DNA of 64,000 bases from Dryococelus australis (GCA_029891345.1 CM057009.1:301359466-301423465); one strand, 5' to 3'. Positions 12,789-24,308 are shown, counted from the stretch's first letter. Made by a program: numbers and translations. The notes: generated by a model from the sequence alone, not told the origin.

Positions 12789-13790
12789 GTCCATTTCATT
12801 TAATTGAGGTAAATTTTGACAATTCTAGAAATGTCGGGTGGCCACAATGTATCCTTAAACCAGAGCTGTTTTGCTAGTGAAGAAAAAAAAATTTGTAAAC
12901 AAATGTGAGTCCAATGCACACTTGCATCTCCTCGTGTTGCCTGTCACAGAAGGCACTGAAAGACTGATGTTAGCTAACCTCCATCCAGTATTCAATGTAG
13001 TATATTATGGTTAGGTTGGCATTCACACCCGTTTCATTTTTCTAATTGCCAAGTTAAGTTCGTAGGGGTTCTGTTTAATTTATTGCGAGGGAAGAAAGGA
13101 AACAGATAAGTGTGGATGGACTTTAGTTTGTCTTTCGTGAAACTGCATTGTTTTGAGGTTCTTACAAGTGTGCGGCAGTTTGAGCTGCATGTTGTTTTAA
13201 TGGAATAATGGAAAATGTTGCTCATATGGAAATAATATTCAAACTTTTAAAGTTATAATTTCAATGAAAAAACAAAATGTGATGTCATTTTTGTATTTAT
13301 ACAGATGCAGCAATTCACAGACACACACACACACACACACACTTTGAACAAAATTAAACCTACTTTCATTGGATTTATGATACAGGCAAATAAACATGTA
13401 TTTTTACAGCTTACAAAATGGTTGAAAGTGCAACTTTTTGAGGCCACATGCATTTCAGTAATTATATTAAGGGTTTACAAAAACATTTCTTACAAAACAT
13501 GCAAAGTTACTGCTTGTTAAATTTGCACACCTTGAACATGTGTTTTTCTATTTAAATCCTTGCAAGTATACTTCAGTAAAATCATGTTTTTCATCACTAG
13601 CATTAAATAATTTATTTGGAGAATCATTCAGTAAAATCAACACTGTGCAAGTTTCCCAAAACCAAAAAACTTAAATTTAAAACGGAAACTACGTTCGTGT
13701 TTCTTCATTATGGACGGCGGTCAACTAAAATCGTGAAATGAGCATTTTTACGAAGCGGTAAACATGTGCCGATTAATATGACATTTCATT
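12789..13790 (+). repeat. dispersed repeat DR, copy 1 (uninterrupted)
   Basis: Colinear with 40393-41951 over about 1 kb. Shared landmarks include GGTAAATTTTGA near the left end, CACAATGTATCCTT, GATGTT(A/T)GCTAAC, ACAGATGCAGCAAT and GGTAAAC..ATG near the right end. It has no convincing ORF. Copy 1 lacks the half-kilobase insert of copy 2 and so serves as its empty site. Element class is unknown, and no terminal repeats were recognised. Confidence 0.8.
13319..13342. repeat. (CA)n microsatellite
   Basis: A dozen CA units lie inside repeat DR copy 1. The tract is absent from copy 2, so it arose or expanded after the copies separated. Confidence 0.95.
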
Positions 13791-14875
13791 CAAGAAAATG
13801 CACAACAATGGTACCTACAACCAACTATGCTTAAAGAAAGAAAATAAACAAAATAATTAAATACAGATAAAATATTCCAACAACACCAAGGCACTTATAT
13901 CAACACGAGAAAAAAGGACATGGACAAATGCGGCATTCACTGGGCTGGAAACTGAAAACATGGCTAGCCATTGGCTCGCTGGAAACATTTTCTGTTTGTG
14001 CGTGTCAACATGCTGTGTCATAATTACTAAAAATATTTTTATGTCAATTCACTAAAAGCCAAAGAAATGTTATATTGCTTCTAAAACATAATTTAAACCA
14101 TAAAAATTTAAATTACAACTTTTAGTTCAGAGTACTATTTGTCTCCAAAGCCATAATCAAAATTGCCGACTAACATGCATACCACAGCATTTCATCAGCT
14201 GATACAATTCTTTACAAACGAGAGCATTTAATGTTTCCATAGTATGCATAGATTGTTCACATTGTTAGATTTTACCCCACTTATATAAATGGACAATATT
14301 GCCTATAACCTAACTGTATGCTTTGGATTAACATGCCACATTAATATTCCACCTGCAATATGCAGTTCCTGTATTTAACTTTGCTACAGACTTTTCATCA
14401 ATAAAATGATAAGGTCACCGCTGAAAGTCCAATAAGTACATAAAGCACTACGAGAACACTGCTCCCCAGTTCAGAGCCCTGCGCATAGCGATTATAGCAC
14501 TATTGTAGCACGTACCAGTGTAACACTTATAGTTCCTGCGCTTCTCTGCCATACAAAAGAGGAGAAAAACTATGCATGCAGGTGGTATCCTTAACATTAT
14601 ATTGATTATATACAATACAAAAACTACATTACTTACAGCATCACACACAATACTTGTAGGTAAAACTGGGCCCATCACATCTTTTGCAGACTATTCTGAT
14701 GCCAATCACCTGTTGCCAATCTTGCTAATTTGAACCGATTAGAGCTTTTTCAGCAAACCTGAACACTACCTTTTTTTCATTATAGTATTTTTATTTCAGA
14801 CATAAGACACAAATATATAGCCATTTTTTTATTCATTTACACTTACAGTTGTTACCCAAATTATGTATAGGCTTA
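13791..14875. other. AT-rich non-coding stretch
   Basis: No recognisable gene or repeat structure. Confidence 0.5.
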
Positions 14876-14950
14876 AAGGTGGTAAGGTGTCTGCCTACCA
14901 GCTGCTTGAACTATATTGGAGTGTGTTTCAAACACAATTTTTTATAAGAA
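14876..14950 (+). repeat. tRNA-derived SINE-like unit
   Basis: GGTGGTAAGGTGTCTGCC resembles a pol III A box/D-arm region, and GTGTTTCAAACAC downstream resembles a B box/T-arm, followed by an AT-rich tail. The spacing fits a tRNA head. It is not a functional tRNA because no paired acceptor stem is evident. Confidence 0.5.
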
Positions 14951-15299
14951 ACTACTAAACGTGTGCCAAATGTATTGACCAATAAAAGCAAAACTCTTCA
15001 GAAAAGGCACAACTGGTACATTCAAAAAGCCCCATAGTTCCAGTGGTATGACAGGAACACTCCAAGCCATTTTAGAACCTTGCACATAAATGCACCAGAG
15101 TGATAGGTGTGCAGGTCACTAACACAATTACTGCTTGTCATTTATTCAACATAATCACAATTATTATTGCAAATTCAGTAGGCCTAACTGGAAGTCAAAA
15201 GCATAGATTGCATTGCAATTTTTAATCCACGTTTACAGTGGAACTTCATGATTCCATTTATTCAGTTTTCCCGTAACATCCTTTTTCTAATGGTCCTGA
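14951..15299. other. AT-rich non-coding stretch
   Basis: No feature recognised. Confidence 0.5.
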
Positions 15300-15780
15300 C
15301 AAATATCCTATCATACTTACTCTGGTGACCCTCTCATCAGGCCAGCCTATACAGGCATAGCGGTACGATTCGCTACATGTATTGCAGTGTATGTATTTAT
15401 GCCGTACCCTGGACACGTTACTTTGTTGCAGAAAGTAGTTGACTGTGTCCGTTAGGTCGTGCTGCAGTATTCGATGCCCTCTATTTCTCTGGCTTCATCC
15501 CTCCACTTGAGAGACATAGGTGGTGAAACGAGTTGCCACAATAATTGCATGTAATGCGATGGACTCCGTTACATTGACAATTGGCATGGTCACATTGGTT
15601 GTTTGTAATGTCCGCCATGTTTTCGGTTTCCATTTCGGCAGGAATGACGTAAACGTCAGATATTTTGGTATTAAGGGCGCCATGGTGTGTTTGTACGACT
15701 CCCCGAAGTTATTTTCGGTTTCTGGCCAACTTTTAGGTCCCTGGGTCATTTTGGTCTGGTCCTGGTGTCCGCTTTGAACA
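15300..15780 (-). pseudogene. broken zinc-finger gag-like ORFs behind a primer-binding site
   Basis: Reading the minus strand away from the primer-like site at 15797-15814, one frame encodes a Cys/His-rich segment containing QCDHANCQCN, TCNYCGNSFHHLC and then GGMKPEK before a stop. A one-base shift continues into a second segment with CNTCSESYRYACIGWP. The C-x2-C...H/Y-x2-C spacing resembles a PHD- or zinc-ribbon-type finger. Position right after a primer site suggests the 5' coding end of an LTR retroelement. I cannot place the family, and nothing pol-like follows. The protein is broken by stops and shifts, so no function is expected. Confidence 0.45.
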
Positions 15781-15796
15781 GTTAATAATGCTTGAC

Positions 15797-15814
15797 GCCC
15801 AACGTTGGGTGCCA
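15797..15814 (-). promoter_or_regulatory. putative tRNA-Lys-type primer-binding site
   Basis: On the minus strand the bases read TGGCACCCAACGTTGGG. This is close to the established tRNA-Lys1,2 primer site TGGCGCCCAACGTGGGGC. The centre CCCAACGTTGGG is itself a perfect palindrome. The preceding bases end in TTTTC rather than the usual CA, which weakens the assignment. Confidence 0.45.
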
Positions 15815-16620
15815 GAAAATCACTTGACGCATGCCGGGTTATCTAGCAGTGTGCACGGTCACAGTGGTTTTGGTTTGCGCGACACCAAATACGCAGGTAA
15901 ACAGGTATTACTGGTTCAGCTCATAGTTTGTGCCAACCACTCTCACTGGGCACATCAGTTTGTGACTGGGAACCAAATAATGCACTATTGGTACGGTGAC
16001 CCAGTGGTAATAGTTGTCTGTATAATCGGTTGGTGGAATGTTTCGGTGATACCTGGCTTACTCAATGAGGCTTCGGCCGAAGACAGTGTAGCTGGAATAG
16101 GATGGCTGGAACTGGTGACGCTGGCAGTATGCTGCGTAACATTGATACAGTGTTGGCCAACACTGTACCGTCAATTCCAAGTTGCTGACTAGAACCTGGG
16201 GTTGGCAACCTAACCTTACCTTACCTCGGTACCCTGTATTAGCCCTTCTACAATGGGGTGGTATTCCCTTGGAATACGTACGTGAGGTGGGAAACAGATA
16301 TACGTGTACACAGGAGAAGTAGGCCTCTCTAACAGACAGGTTAGTGCAGTGCTGTCCCCATCAGTTTGCCTACTAAGAGTAGGAGGGGCTAGTCCACACA
16401 ATCGCTTGGCATCCATACAGGCTGTCCTATGCTCCTCCCTCCGTTGGTTGTGCCTTACCTTAAGAGGCCGTGTCAGTCAGCCTTGGTTTGAAATATCATG
16501 CCTCGCAAGGCGTCTTTCTGGCAGTGAGATATAGTGACTTATTCAACTAAAAGAGCATTAAGGGACCAGCTGGTTGGGTTGACACCCTCACCCCAGGGGT
16601 TACAAGACCCCAGCTGGAGC
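15815..16620 (-). other. GC-richer stretch upstream of the primer-like site (possible LTR)
   Basis: If the primer site is real, minus-strand LTR sequence should lie here. No second copy exists in the window, so ends cannot be set. The 16216-16416 part encodes, on the minus strand, an FPPHVRIPREYHPIV segment. It resembles FPPCVRTSYKYHPVV encoded at about 6305-6365, so it is shared with repeat P. A 134-codon plus-strand frame (15788-16192) has no known domain. Confidence 0.35.
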
Positions 16621-18195
16621 TTTCCCTTCCCTTCCAAGGATTTCACTTGCTGGTTGTGTTGACATGAGAGACTCAGTGTCTGAGGCCAGTCTGAAAGATG
16701 AAAGAAATATAATTAATTACAAAACTGATGGTGCTCATAGGAACAACTGTTGTGTGCAGGTGAATATGGCTATAACTTTGAGTTGGCAAATGTAGTCAGG
16801 ACTTTCTACTTACACATGCACTTGCACAAAATATTCAAAACGATAATCATATTTTGAATGTTATGGACTAAGGACATAAAGGCAACGAAACATTTGTGTT
16901 TGTAAGTAGAAGAAGTGCAGGAACAATTTATGTTACTTGGAATCAAAGTATGTGTTAAGTCAGGCTTACACTGTTATTCCCTATTCCTGCTATCTTTACA
17001 CTTTTTTTTAGCAGAGCACTTTCATGTTATTTTCATTTGTACAGTATTCTGAACTATGGACATAAAAAAGTCACGGAAATGAAGTCTTTAAAATAGAAAG
17101 GTCGAGTACATTAATTTGTTTACAATGTAAAATACCAAAAAAAAAATTCCTAATCTCACTGGAATAACACACTGGTTCACCAGTATTTATAAAGTCAATA
17201 ATCACCCATGATTGTCTACTGACCATGTCTTGAATACAAAACAGTAGCACACAGAAATTCAGGTTGGTAATCTGTGACCTGCCATAATTCAAAATTTAAC
17301 TTTTCAATCTACAAAATAGGCTGTTTTTTTTCCTTCATGGTCTGAGGAAGTGATAGAATTTAATAACTGCGAACTATTTTTAAAGATTATTTTTGTGTTG
17401 CTCAGTATATAATATATAATTGTGTGTATGTGCAGAGTTAAAAAAATTTGTTGTAATGCCGAAGCTCTATTCAAGAGACTTCACAAATAATTGCCATGGC
17501 TAGCGCATGAGACAAGAGTTGATTTTCCCTGCTACTGGATTTGATAAAAAACAGGATGGAATCAAAATATCCAAATATATATTTAATACTTCATACATTA
17601 ACACTTTTTGTCATAGTTGCACTGTTACAGGTGTTATAGCACCGAAGATAATGTACAACTTACACATGGCTTCTACAAAGGAAAACTAAACCCATGTCAC
17701 TTGGCTCAAAAAAATATTCATCTGCAAATAATGAATTAGTGTCACTACATAAGGAAGAATCTTCGGCAACATTTTCCGTAGATGTTTTATCTATCATTAA
17801 TTAAAACTTCAACATTTGAAGCAGGCATATGAAGATGCAGCTCATTTTATTTGAATCTGCCAACGTTTCAGATACAAAAAGGTAAGTAGACAACATTCCG
17901 TCACAAATGGTCCATTTACATTTACCCTAAAATACAATAAAATTCTATAGTCAGTATTACATCAAGACAAAAAAAAGCAATTAGCCAATACATATTTATA
18001 TTTGAACAAAATAAAATTCAAATAAAGATGATGCCATCAATCATCATTAAACTTTATGCATTTTATTTACATTTTAATTAAAAAAAAGAAAGGAATGCCA
18101 AACTGAGGATTAAGATAATTATTTCAGATTTAGGTTAAATGTACATGTAAATTTAATTTCATAAGAGTTTCATTTCAAAAGAGAAGTGACAGTAT
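16621..18195. other. AT-rich non-coding stretch
   Basis: Short spurious frames only; no terminal repeats or protein motifs recognised. Confidence 0.5.
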
Positions 18196-19082
18196 TGTTA
18201 CGTGCTGCAGCTGGTGCTGACTCCGCTGCCCCGTGCTGTAATCGGAGACCCACCTCACCCTCCCCTCTTCCTGGAACGATGCGCTCGTGGCTGTCTGTCC
18301 CACTTCTGGGAATCCCATGAATGCAGACAACGGCGAGACTTGATGGCGTCACAGACCTCCTCTCGCCTGGTAGAGTTTCCGAAACGTTTAGCGACGATGC
18401 AAGAATATTCTGGTCAGACTGGCTGGCGCCTCAGCCGTCCACGATGCATCACGTGAGTTGGGGAAGATTCTAGGTGGCGGCCTAAGACACTATATATACT
18501 ACCGCAACCCAGCGGCCGGCTGTCTTTGACGGAGGCCGCCTGGCGAGTGTGCATGAGCGAAGTTCTATGTGGACGACTGGAGATTGCGGGACGATGGCGA
18601 GTGAGGTGTTCGTGGCTTGATTAGACGAGAGGGCATCAAAATGACGAGTGAAGCCTACTGTGCATGAGGGCACTTTGAGGACTCTCGAACACTGCGACTG
18701 GTGGGACATGGACTGAACTGTGGTGGGACTGAATGGAAGTGTAATACTGATTTTATTGTAAATATTCGAATTATCAAATAAGGATGCATAAATTATAAAA
18801 TAATTTAATGGGTTGATACACTTTCTATTGGGATTGATCTTTAATTATTTTATTTCATTGATTTCTTTGTTGTAATTATAAATGTTATTAATTGGTGTAA
18901 ACTGTGAATAGTAAGTGATTTCAATTTATTGGGAGAATTTGAGTTCAGAGAATTTTGCTGTAGTTATTGTAAATAAAATAAGGAAATTATAATTAATTAT
19001 TTTATTTCATTAGACCTCCATCCCTTAAACTTGGTATAGCCCACTTAATTTCTAGAGAGAGAAATTTTAACAATATGTAACA
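18196..19082 (+). repeat. solo-LTR-like repeat, copy 1
   Basis: An 887-bp unit begins TGTTACGTGCTGCAG and ends ATATGTAACA, giving short inverted ends TGTTAC/GTAACA typical of LTRs. It aligns with 48355-49198. The 5' half is GC-rich with a TATATATA box (18491-18498), and the 3' half is AT-rich with AATAAA signals, fitting a U3-R-U5 order. No gag or pol lies on either side, so it is read as a solo LTR. No clear target duplication was found. Confidence 0.7.
18491..18498 (+). promoter_or_regulatory. TATA box of the solo-LTR-like repeat
   Basis: TATATATA is followed by a GC-rich segment where a transcription start would lie. The same box is present at 48652-48658 in the second copy. Confidence 0.45.
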
Positions 19083-20374
19083 AACTCCTAAAAGAAAATA
19101 GATAAAATAAATACCTCTAATGTCATCCTATGTTTTAATATCATAACACATATTTCTTTTATTGGCAATACATCCACAATAAAAACCACATCATTCATGA
19201 AAACGTATGAAAACCAACACTGCATTCTATCACTTGATGGAAAAACAATGTAAACAAAATTATTGAAATATGCATAGAATTTCCTAATGTTCTTACAGTA
19301 ATACAATAATACTACTGGGTAGTTACTTTAAATGGTTTTGGAGCGGTATTGAATATCCTAGCAAGAGTAATGGCCGTGATTTTGGTACACCAAGTGTAAT
19401 TTATCCCGAAAACATTACTGACTAATGGGTACAAATGTAATGTGTCCATGACATTAAGTAACATTATCTTAATGTCAACAATATTACCAACAGCAGCAAA
19501 TAATTTACTCGTATTCAGACTTTTCTGATAGCGCATTAAATTTTGTGCCAAAACAAGATTTATAAAAAAACATTTTCTTCAACTTTCAGCATTTAGCTAG
19601 ATGTGGCTGCTGGGAACAAACTGTTTAATTAATGTTTTAAAGCATAGAAAATGCAATAAATTATTGACCCTAAGTGTTACCATTAATTAAAGACAAATTT
19701 GTAAAATTAGTTCTTTGATATTACAACCATATTAATGTTGACAGAACAGAAATGACACGTATTGTGTATACCTTATTCACCTATGAAGCCAATGTACTTA
19801 ATATTGAGTTAACATAAGTTGTTAACAAGTTTAATAGTATTTTAAAATTAACACAACTTTAGCAATTTATGACTTTGCTGTAACAAAACATTACTGTATT
19901 AACAACATTCATAATTTAGTCATATCTCTATGTTTTTTTCTCCTGCATGTAGGACTACTTCTGCCAAATTTTAAACGCTAAATAGTATGGCTGTTATTCT
20001 TAACAGAAAATTCCATTTTTATTTGTTGCCAACTTACTTATGACCTGCCCTTGCAATGGAAGCAATTCTCATCTAGAATTAGCACTGATCTGAAACATCT
20101 ACAAAATTAAAAAAAAAAAGGGCACTTGAAAAGAAAATTACCACTTTAAATACGTCTAATAGATTTAAAAAAAAAAGGACTGTCAAATAACATAATCGTA
20201 AATTTTGTACATAAACATTTGTGCTACATGTAATAGAAATATACTCTGATACAAACAAAGTTAGGTATTCTATTCCCCTTGAATACCTATTTTCTAATGT
20301 ATTAGAGTTTTTAATATCACTATACACTTTGGTGTAAAAAATGCTATATCAGGTTGACAAAACAATAGCTTACC
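19083..20374. other. AT-rich non-coding stretch
   Basis: No recognisable coding segment or repeat. Confidence 0.5.
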
Positions 20375-20675
20375 TTATCTACACTCACAAATACACATGC
20401 TGGTGCTATGTACAGAGTCCAAAAAATTTGGGTGGCACTCAGCAGAAAAGGTTTTCAGTGCCGATGAGGGCGATGTGAGGATGGCGTAACAGTGACATGG
20501 ATTGTTAGAGAAAAATGAAATACCCAAAGCAACCAATCGACCAACAGTGAAGTACACCATATTTCCCACATAGAAAATTCAGAATGATCCTACCGGGAAT
20601 TGAACCTGGTTCGCCATGGTGGAAAGCAAATAGTCGTAAAGTTCCACACCACTATAACCTTCATAATACATTTAT
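20375..20675 (-). repeat. tRNA-derived SINE
   Basis: On the minus strand a tRNA-like head (about 20665-20585) has GTGGTGTGGAA as a plausible A box and AGGTTCAATTCCCGG as a strong B box/T-arm. It is followed by about 200 bases of unrelated body ending near 20375. Head plus body is the SINE layout. The head's anticodon arm is degenerate, so it is not a tRNA gene. No second copy of the body was noticed here. Confidence 0.6.
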
Positions 20676-21176
20676 AGGAATTAAGCCATAAGAAAATTAA
20701 ATTTGCGTTGCATAGCCTAAATAAATACACAGGACAATATCACAGCAATATGGTACAATCCTTACATTACAGTAATTAAGAAACGGTAAATTAGAAAAAT
20801 TACAAAGTAGACTCAATTATCAACATAATTTTAAGCAGTGGTTTATGTAACTATATTTACACATACACATCTTGATTGATTACCTTACAGCTTACATTTG
20901 ATAGTGCTGCTTTGGCCACCATTTTGAGCAGTATGGTCAGAGAAATATCAAAAATGTTATTCCAAAGCATTTCAGTAATATGTAATAAGTGCCTTCAACA
21001 CAGTGAAACCGAGCAACTATTAATCTTTTTAATCCTATAAATACAGTACCTAGTATGCTAACAGAAATGACTAGCCAAATAAGCCAAAATATTATTTATA
21101 GCTTTCTTCTCGCAGGTTTCTTACTCTCCCTCTCTCTGCAGCTATTTTGCTGATTATTCTCGCTTTCCTTTAGAGC
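20676..21176. other. AT-rich non-coding stretch
   Basis: Nothing recognised between the SINE and the Mutator/YqaJ pseudogene. Confidence 0.5.
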
Positions 21177-22310
21177 CTAAAGATTGTACTCTGGATTTCT
21201 AATGGGCATCAAATGAGTGTATCTTGGATCCACCAATTTGGGCAGTATGCAATCCATATAAAAAGATTTCAGCTTCTCTTCCATTTCTAAATTCCAGAAC
21301 TCTCTATCACAGTAAATTTTCTCAATTTTTGAGCCTAAAGGAGTCCACAAAGGAAAAAAAAAACAGTACATTCTTCTAGTGACATGAAGATGGCCATGTA
21401 TTTGGTAGTAATATCTATGCTTCTTGTTGATAACATCCACAGAATTTATATTTTTTACAGTCCAGAATGTGAATTTTCTTGACAACATGGCTTCGTCAGG
21501 TGACATGTCTTTTGCTTACGATGGACACAATACTTCAACAATACCGTCAGAATCAATGATACCATCTGGGGTAACACCTAAGTGTCGGATTTCTAGGTCT
21601 ACAAACATCCCACATGGTTTATTTCCACCGACAATTTTGTTTCAACTTCATGAAGAGCTTTTTTTTTTTTTCATTTTCTCTCTCCCATAATATGGCATTG
21701 GTGTCAAAATTTCCGTAAAGCATACTGACAACAAGTTTCTCGCATGGTGTGTAAGGAAGTCGTCTTCAGACAGATCCAAAATTGGATGCAGTAAGTAGCC
21801 ACCTACACACTTCCTTCCATCTCCCACTGTTTCTTTAGAGAAGAGTGCCTCTTTCAAGTTGTTCTCGCTACTCCGCAGTTGAAGGCAGTTTTTGTAAGAG
21901 CTCTTTCTTTGCTTCTTCATATTCCTCAGTTGGCAAATCAGGCTTTTGTGAATATGTTCCGTAGTGCTTATGTGTCACAGATGTTAAAGGTGCATGGTTT
22001 TTCTTCTTCTCTTTACATTATTTCGGGGCATTTCCAGAACTGCTTTTCTTTTACTTTCAATTTTTTTTACGTTTTTACCAGGGCTTCTTTGGTACATTGT
22101 TTTAAGAAGTTTATACATAGGCATTTTGCTGTTGTAAGACATGACAGCAGCATAGTTTCTAGCAGAGTAAGACCTCGAGGCAAACGTTGACCCGTTTCCA
22201 CCTATAAACTTCGCAATGATGGAGTTCAACTGCTCAACTGAATTGCTGTCTACATCTTTCAAAAGACTTTGTGCATTTCACAAATGCTTGAGCATTCTTT
22301 TGACTGTGTG
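21177..22310 (-). pseudogene. Mutator-like transposase / YqaJ-nuclease domain pseudogene
   Basis: The N-terminal piece (22262-21984) contains DVDSNSVEQLNSIIAKFIGG and SPGKNVKKIESKR, the end of the Mutator-like transposase domain typical of insect multi-domain proteins. After frame breaks, the minus strand encodes LGVTPDGIIDSDGIVEVLCP (about 21590-21520), the core of a YqaJ/lambda-exonuclease-like domain. It continues to KKHRYYYQIHGHLHVTRR, then to a C-terminal part ending near 21177. The usual E-V-K of the nuclease core reads E-V-L here, followed by an in-frame stop. At least three frame breaks remain. The 5' two-thirds of a normal gene is missing. It is a dead, transposon-derived fragment; no terminal repeats were found. 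Confidence 0.85.
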
Positions 22311-22913
22311 TTATAATTTAAAGGCAAATCTCCTTTATGATTCTGTTGTTTCGTTACAAGGTTACAATAACTGATACATACTTACCATGTAATCAAAATG
22401 GCACACTTCAATTGATGTTTGTGGTCTGTGTATTATTATGTAACAATAATGTATCCAAATAAATGGCTGATTGCCAGCTGTCAATGCTTATTTTTGCTGT
22501 AATGGGAGTGTGTCCAGCATAATATTTCAGAACAATCTCACAATTAATATAATTTATATTAATTTAGATTAGCTGTTAATTGTGGACACATGGTAGCTTT
22601 ACATGACTGATAATCTATATATTTTTATAGAGTTCGGTTAAACAATTATTCTAATTTTTTGCATTCAATTTTTTTCAGCCACTATTAGAGTTTTCATGAA
22701 TTGTGTAAAAATATTTTAACACACATTAAATTACTTTCTCGCCAATATCTATGAAGATTAGGAGTGTCTGAATAGAAAATTCCCTCAGCAGCATGTAGAA
22801 GCGACGGTAAACGATCATTAGTGTTCATCATAGTATAAACATTTTTGTAACTAATTGTGATTTCCAATGGATATGTACTGCTTATATTATATATGGATAA
22901 AAAATTGCTGGGA
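22311..22913. other. AT-rich non-coding stretch
   Basis: No feature recognised upstream (minus sense) of the Mutator/YqaJ remnant. Confidence 0.5.
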
Positions 22914-23088
22914 AATGCTGTTAAAATACGTAAATGCGGTCAGAATATTTAAATGCTGTCAAAATTCATAAAGCAAATGCTGTCAAAATACGAAAATGCT
23001 GACAAAATACAAAAATGCTGTCAAAATATGATAATGCTGTCAAAGTACTTAAATGCTGTCAAAATACTTGAATGCTGTCAACTTATGG
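22914..23088 (+). repeat. 18-bp minisatellite (AAATGCTGTCAAAATAC-type)
   Basis: About nine or ten imperfect units of AAATGCTGTCAAAATACR run in tandem. Units vary by single substitutions and one short insertion (CATAAAGC). An open frame begins in the array and continues to 23252, but only the repeat keeps it open. Confidence 0.9.
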
Positions 23089-23680
23089 AAATACGAAAAT
23101 TCATAGATTCCGATGCCATGAACGATACTGCAGAAGAAATACTAAGATTTCTTCGGCGGCAAAACTCAAAAAATACCTCTTCTGCAATTAAAAAATACTG
23201 TCATTCTAGCAAAATCTCACTTTGTGATGGATTACCTACATTTCCCTTCTAGCGCTGCTACGGTAACAATCAAAATTAACATATTTTTTTCAATAATTTA
23301 TGCCCTTGTAAATTTCTGAGAATTTACAGCATAATACAGAAAAATAAATTTTGTAAGATGAAAAAAATGTTGTAAAGTTTACAAATATTCTTTATGTTAA
23401 AAGTAACCAGATGTTTCGATGTCAGCGAGGCACAAAATCACATAGGGGAGCTAACTTTTGACTGTTTAAAAAATATTTAGGCATGATTAATGGACGCTGT
23501 AGAAGAATGGATAATTTACTATCTATTACTCTTCTTTAGGATGTTGATAATGAAAGCCACTTAAATTATGACAACACTTCCATTTTCGTGTTTATGTTCT
23601 TTACCAAGGTAGTAACTAATGATCATGTTCGAGTTTTATTTTTTTAGTTTTTTCAACGTTTTTAATATCAATTCTCCAAG
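23089..23680. other. AT-rich stretch with a short open frame tail
   Basis: Frame tail to 23252 encodes a charged helix-like segment (MNDTAEEILRFLRRQNSKN) that I do not recognise. The rest is non-coding. Confidence 0.4.
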
Positions 23681-23827
23681 ATGCCAAAGTATAAGTGTAC
23701 GGTTGATGACGACCTACAGTGCAAGTATAGTTTCCACTCAACAATATCGGACAGTGGTATACGTTGTGAAATGTGCCATGCAGGTTTGCGTTACGCGGAG
23801 GATTATTTGATATCACAAAGAATGTGA
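23681..23827 (+). pseudogene. BED-type zinc-finger fragment (hAT/ZBED-like N terminus)
   Basis: A 48-codon frame opens ATG and encodes MPKYKCTVDDDLQCKYSF, then SGIRCEMCHAG before a stop. Start, length of the lead and the C-x2-C pair match the first half of BED-type zinc fingers at the N terminus of hAT-related transposases and ZBED-like genes. The second metal-binding half (H-x3-5-H) is missing after the frame ends. No downstream hAT catalytic sequence follows within several kilobases. It is probably a scrap of an old transposon or a retrocopy. Confidence 0.5.
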
Positions 23828-24308
23828 ACAGTAGTAGAGATAAATTATGTGACCTAGTGCCTGTTCAAGTAAGACTTTCACTTTTTTTTTAAAAAAAAGC
23901 TTACCTCCAACAAGAAAAGACTTAGAGGTAGAAGCTGCAGAAGGTATTTATGTAGGTTTACCACAAGACAACCAAGAATTAGAGTTACAACAATTATTCA
24001 TCCATGCTAATTCAGGAGTGTTTCAAACTGAAGCTCCGTTGTGGGTGTACAAAATGCGAAGCAATAGCATAAACCATTTTTTTGCCATTTTTTCAACAAC
24101 AGAATGAACACGTAGGTGACATAGAGTGTGTTGCATTAATGGATGCCTCAAACCACTGAAATGCACAATGATTTCTTCCAGTGAACGTACATTTCTTTGT
24201 TCCATTCCAAGGCACACAAAATGATGATACAGCTATCTTTGATTAATTTAGTTTAATATTAAATTATGTGAAAGATCACATAGTTATTGTGTGGAATGAC
24301 TAAATCCT
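23828..24308. other. AT-rich non-coding stretch
   Basis: No feature recognised. Confidence 0.45.

Noticed and set aside
15788..16192. 134-codon plus-strand frame
   Set aside because: Antisense to the retroelement reading direction and without any known motif; more likely incidental within a GC-richer LTR-like stretch.
16205..16228. CCTAACCTTACCTTACC as an interstitial arthropod telomere (CCTAA)n tract
   Set aside because: Only one exact CCTAA unit; the others are CCTTA. Too short to claim telomeric origin.
22914..23088. CRISPR-like regular array
   Set aside because: The 18-bp units are contiguous with no unique spacers, and the DNA is eukaryotic; a minisatellite.
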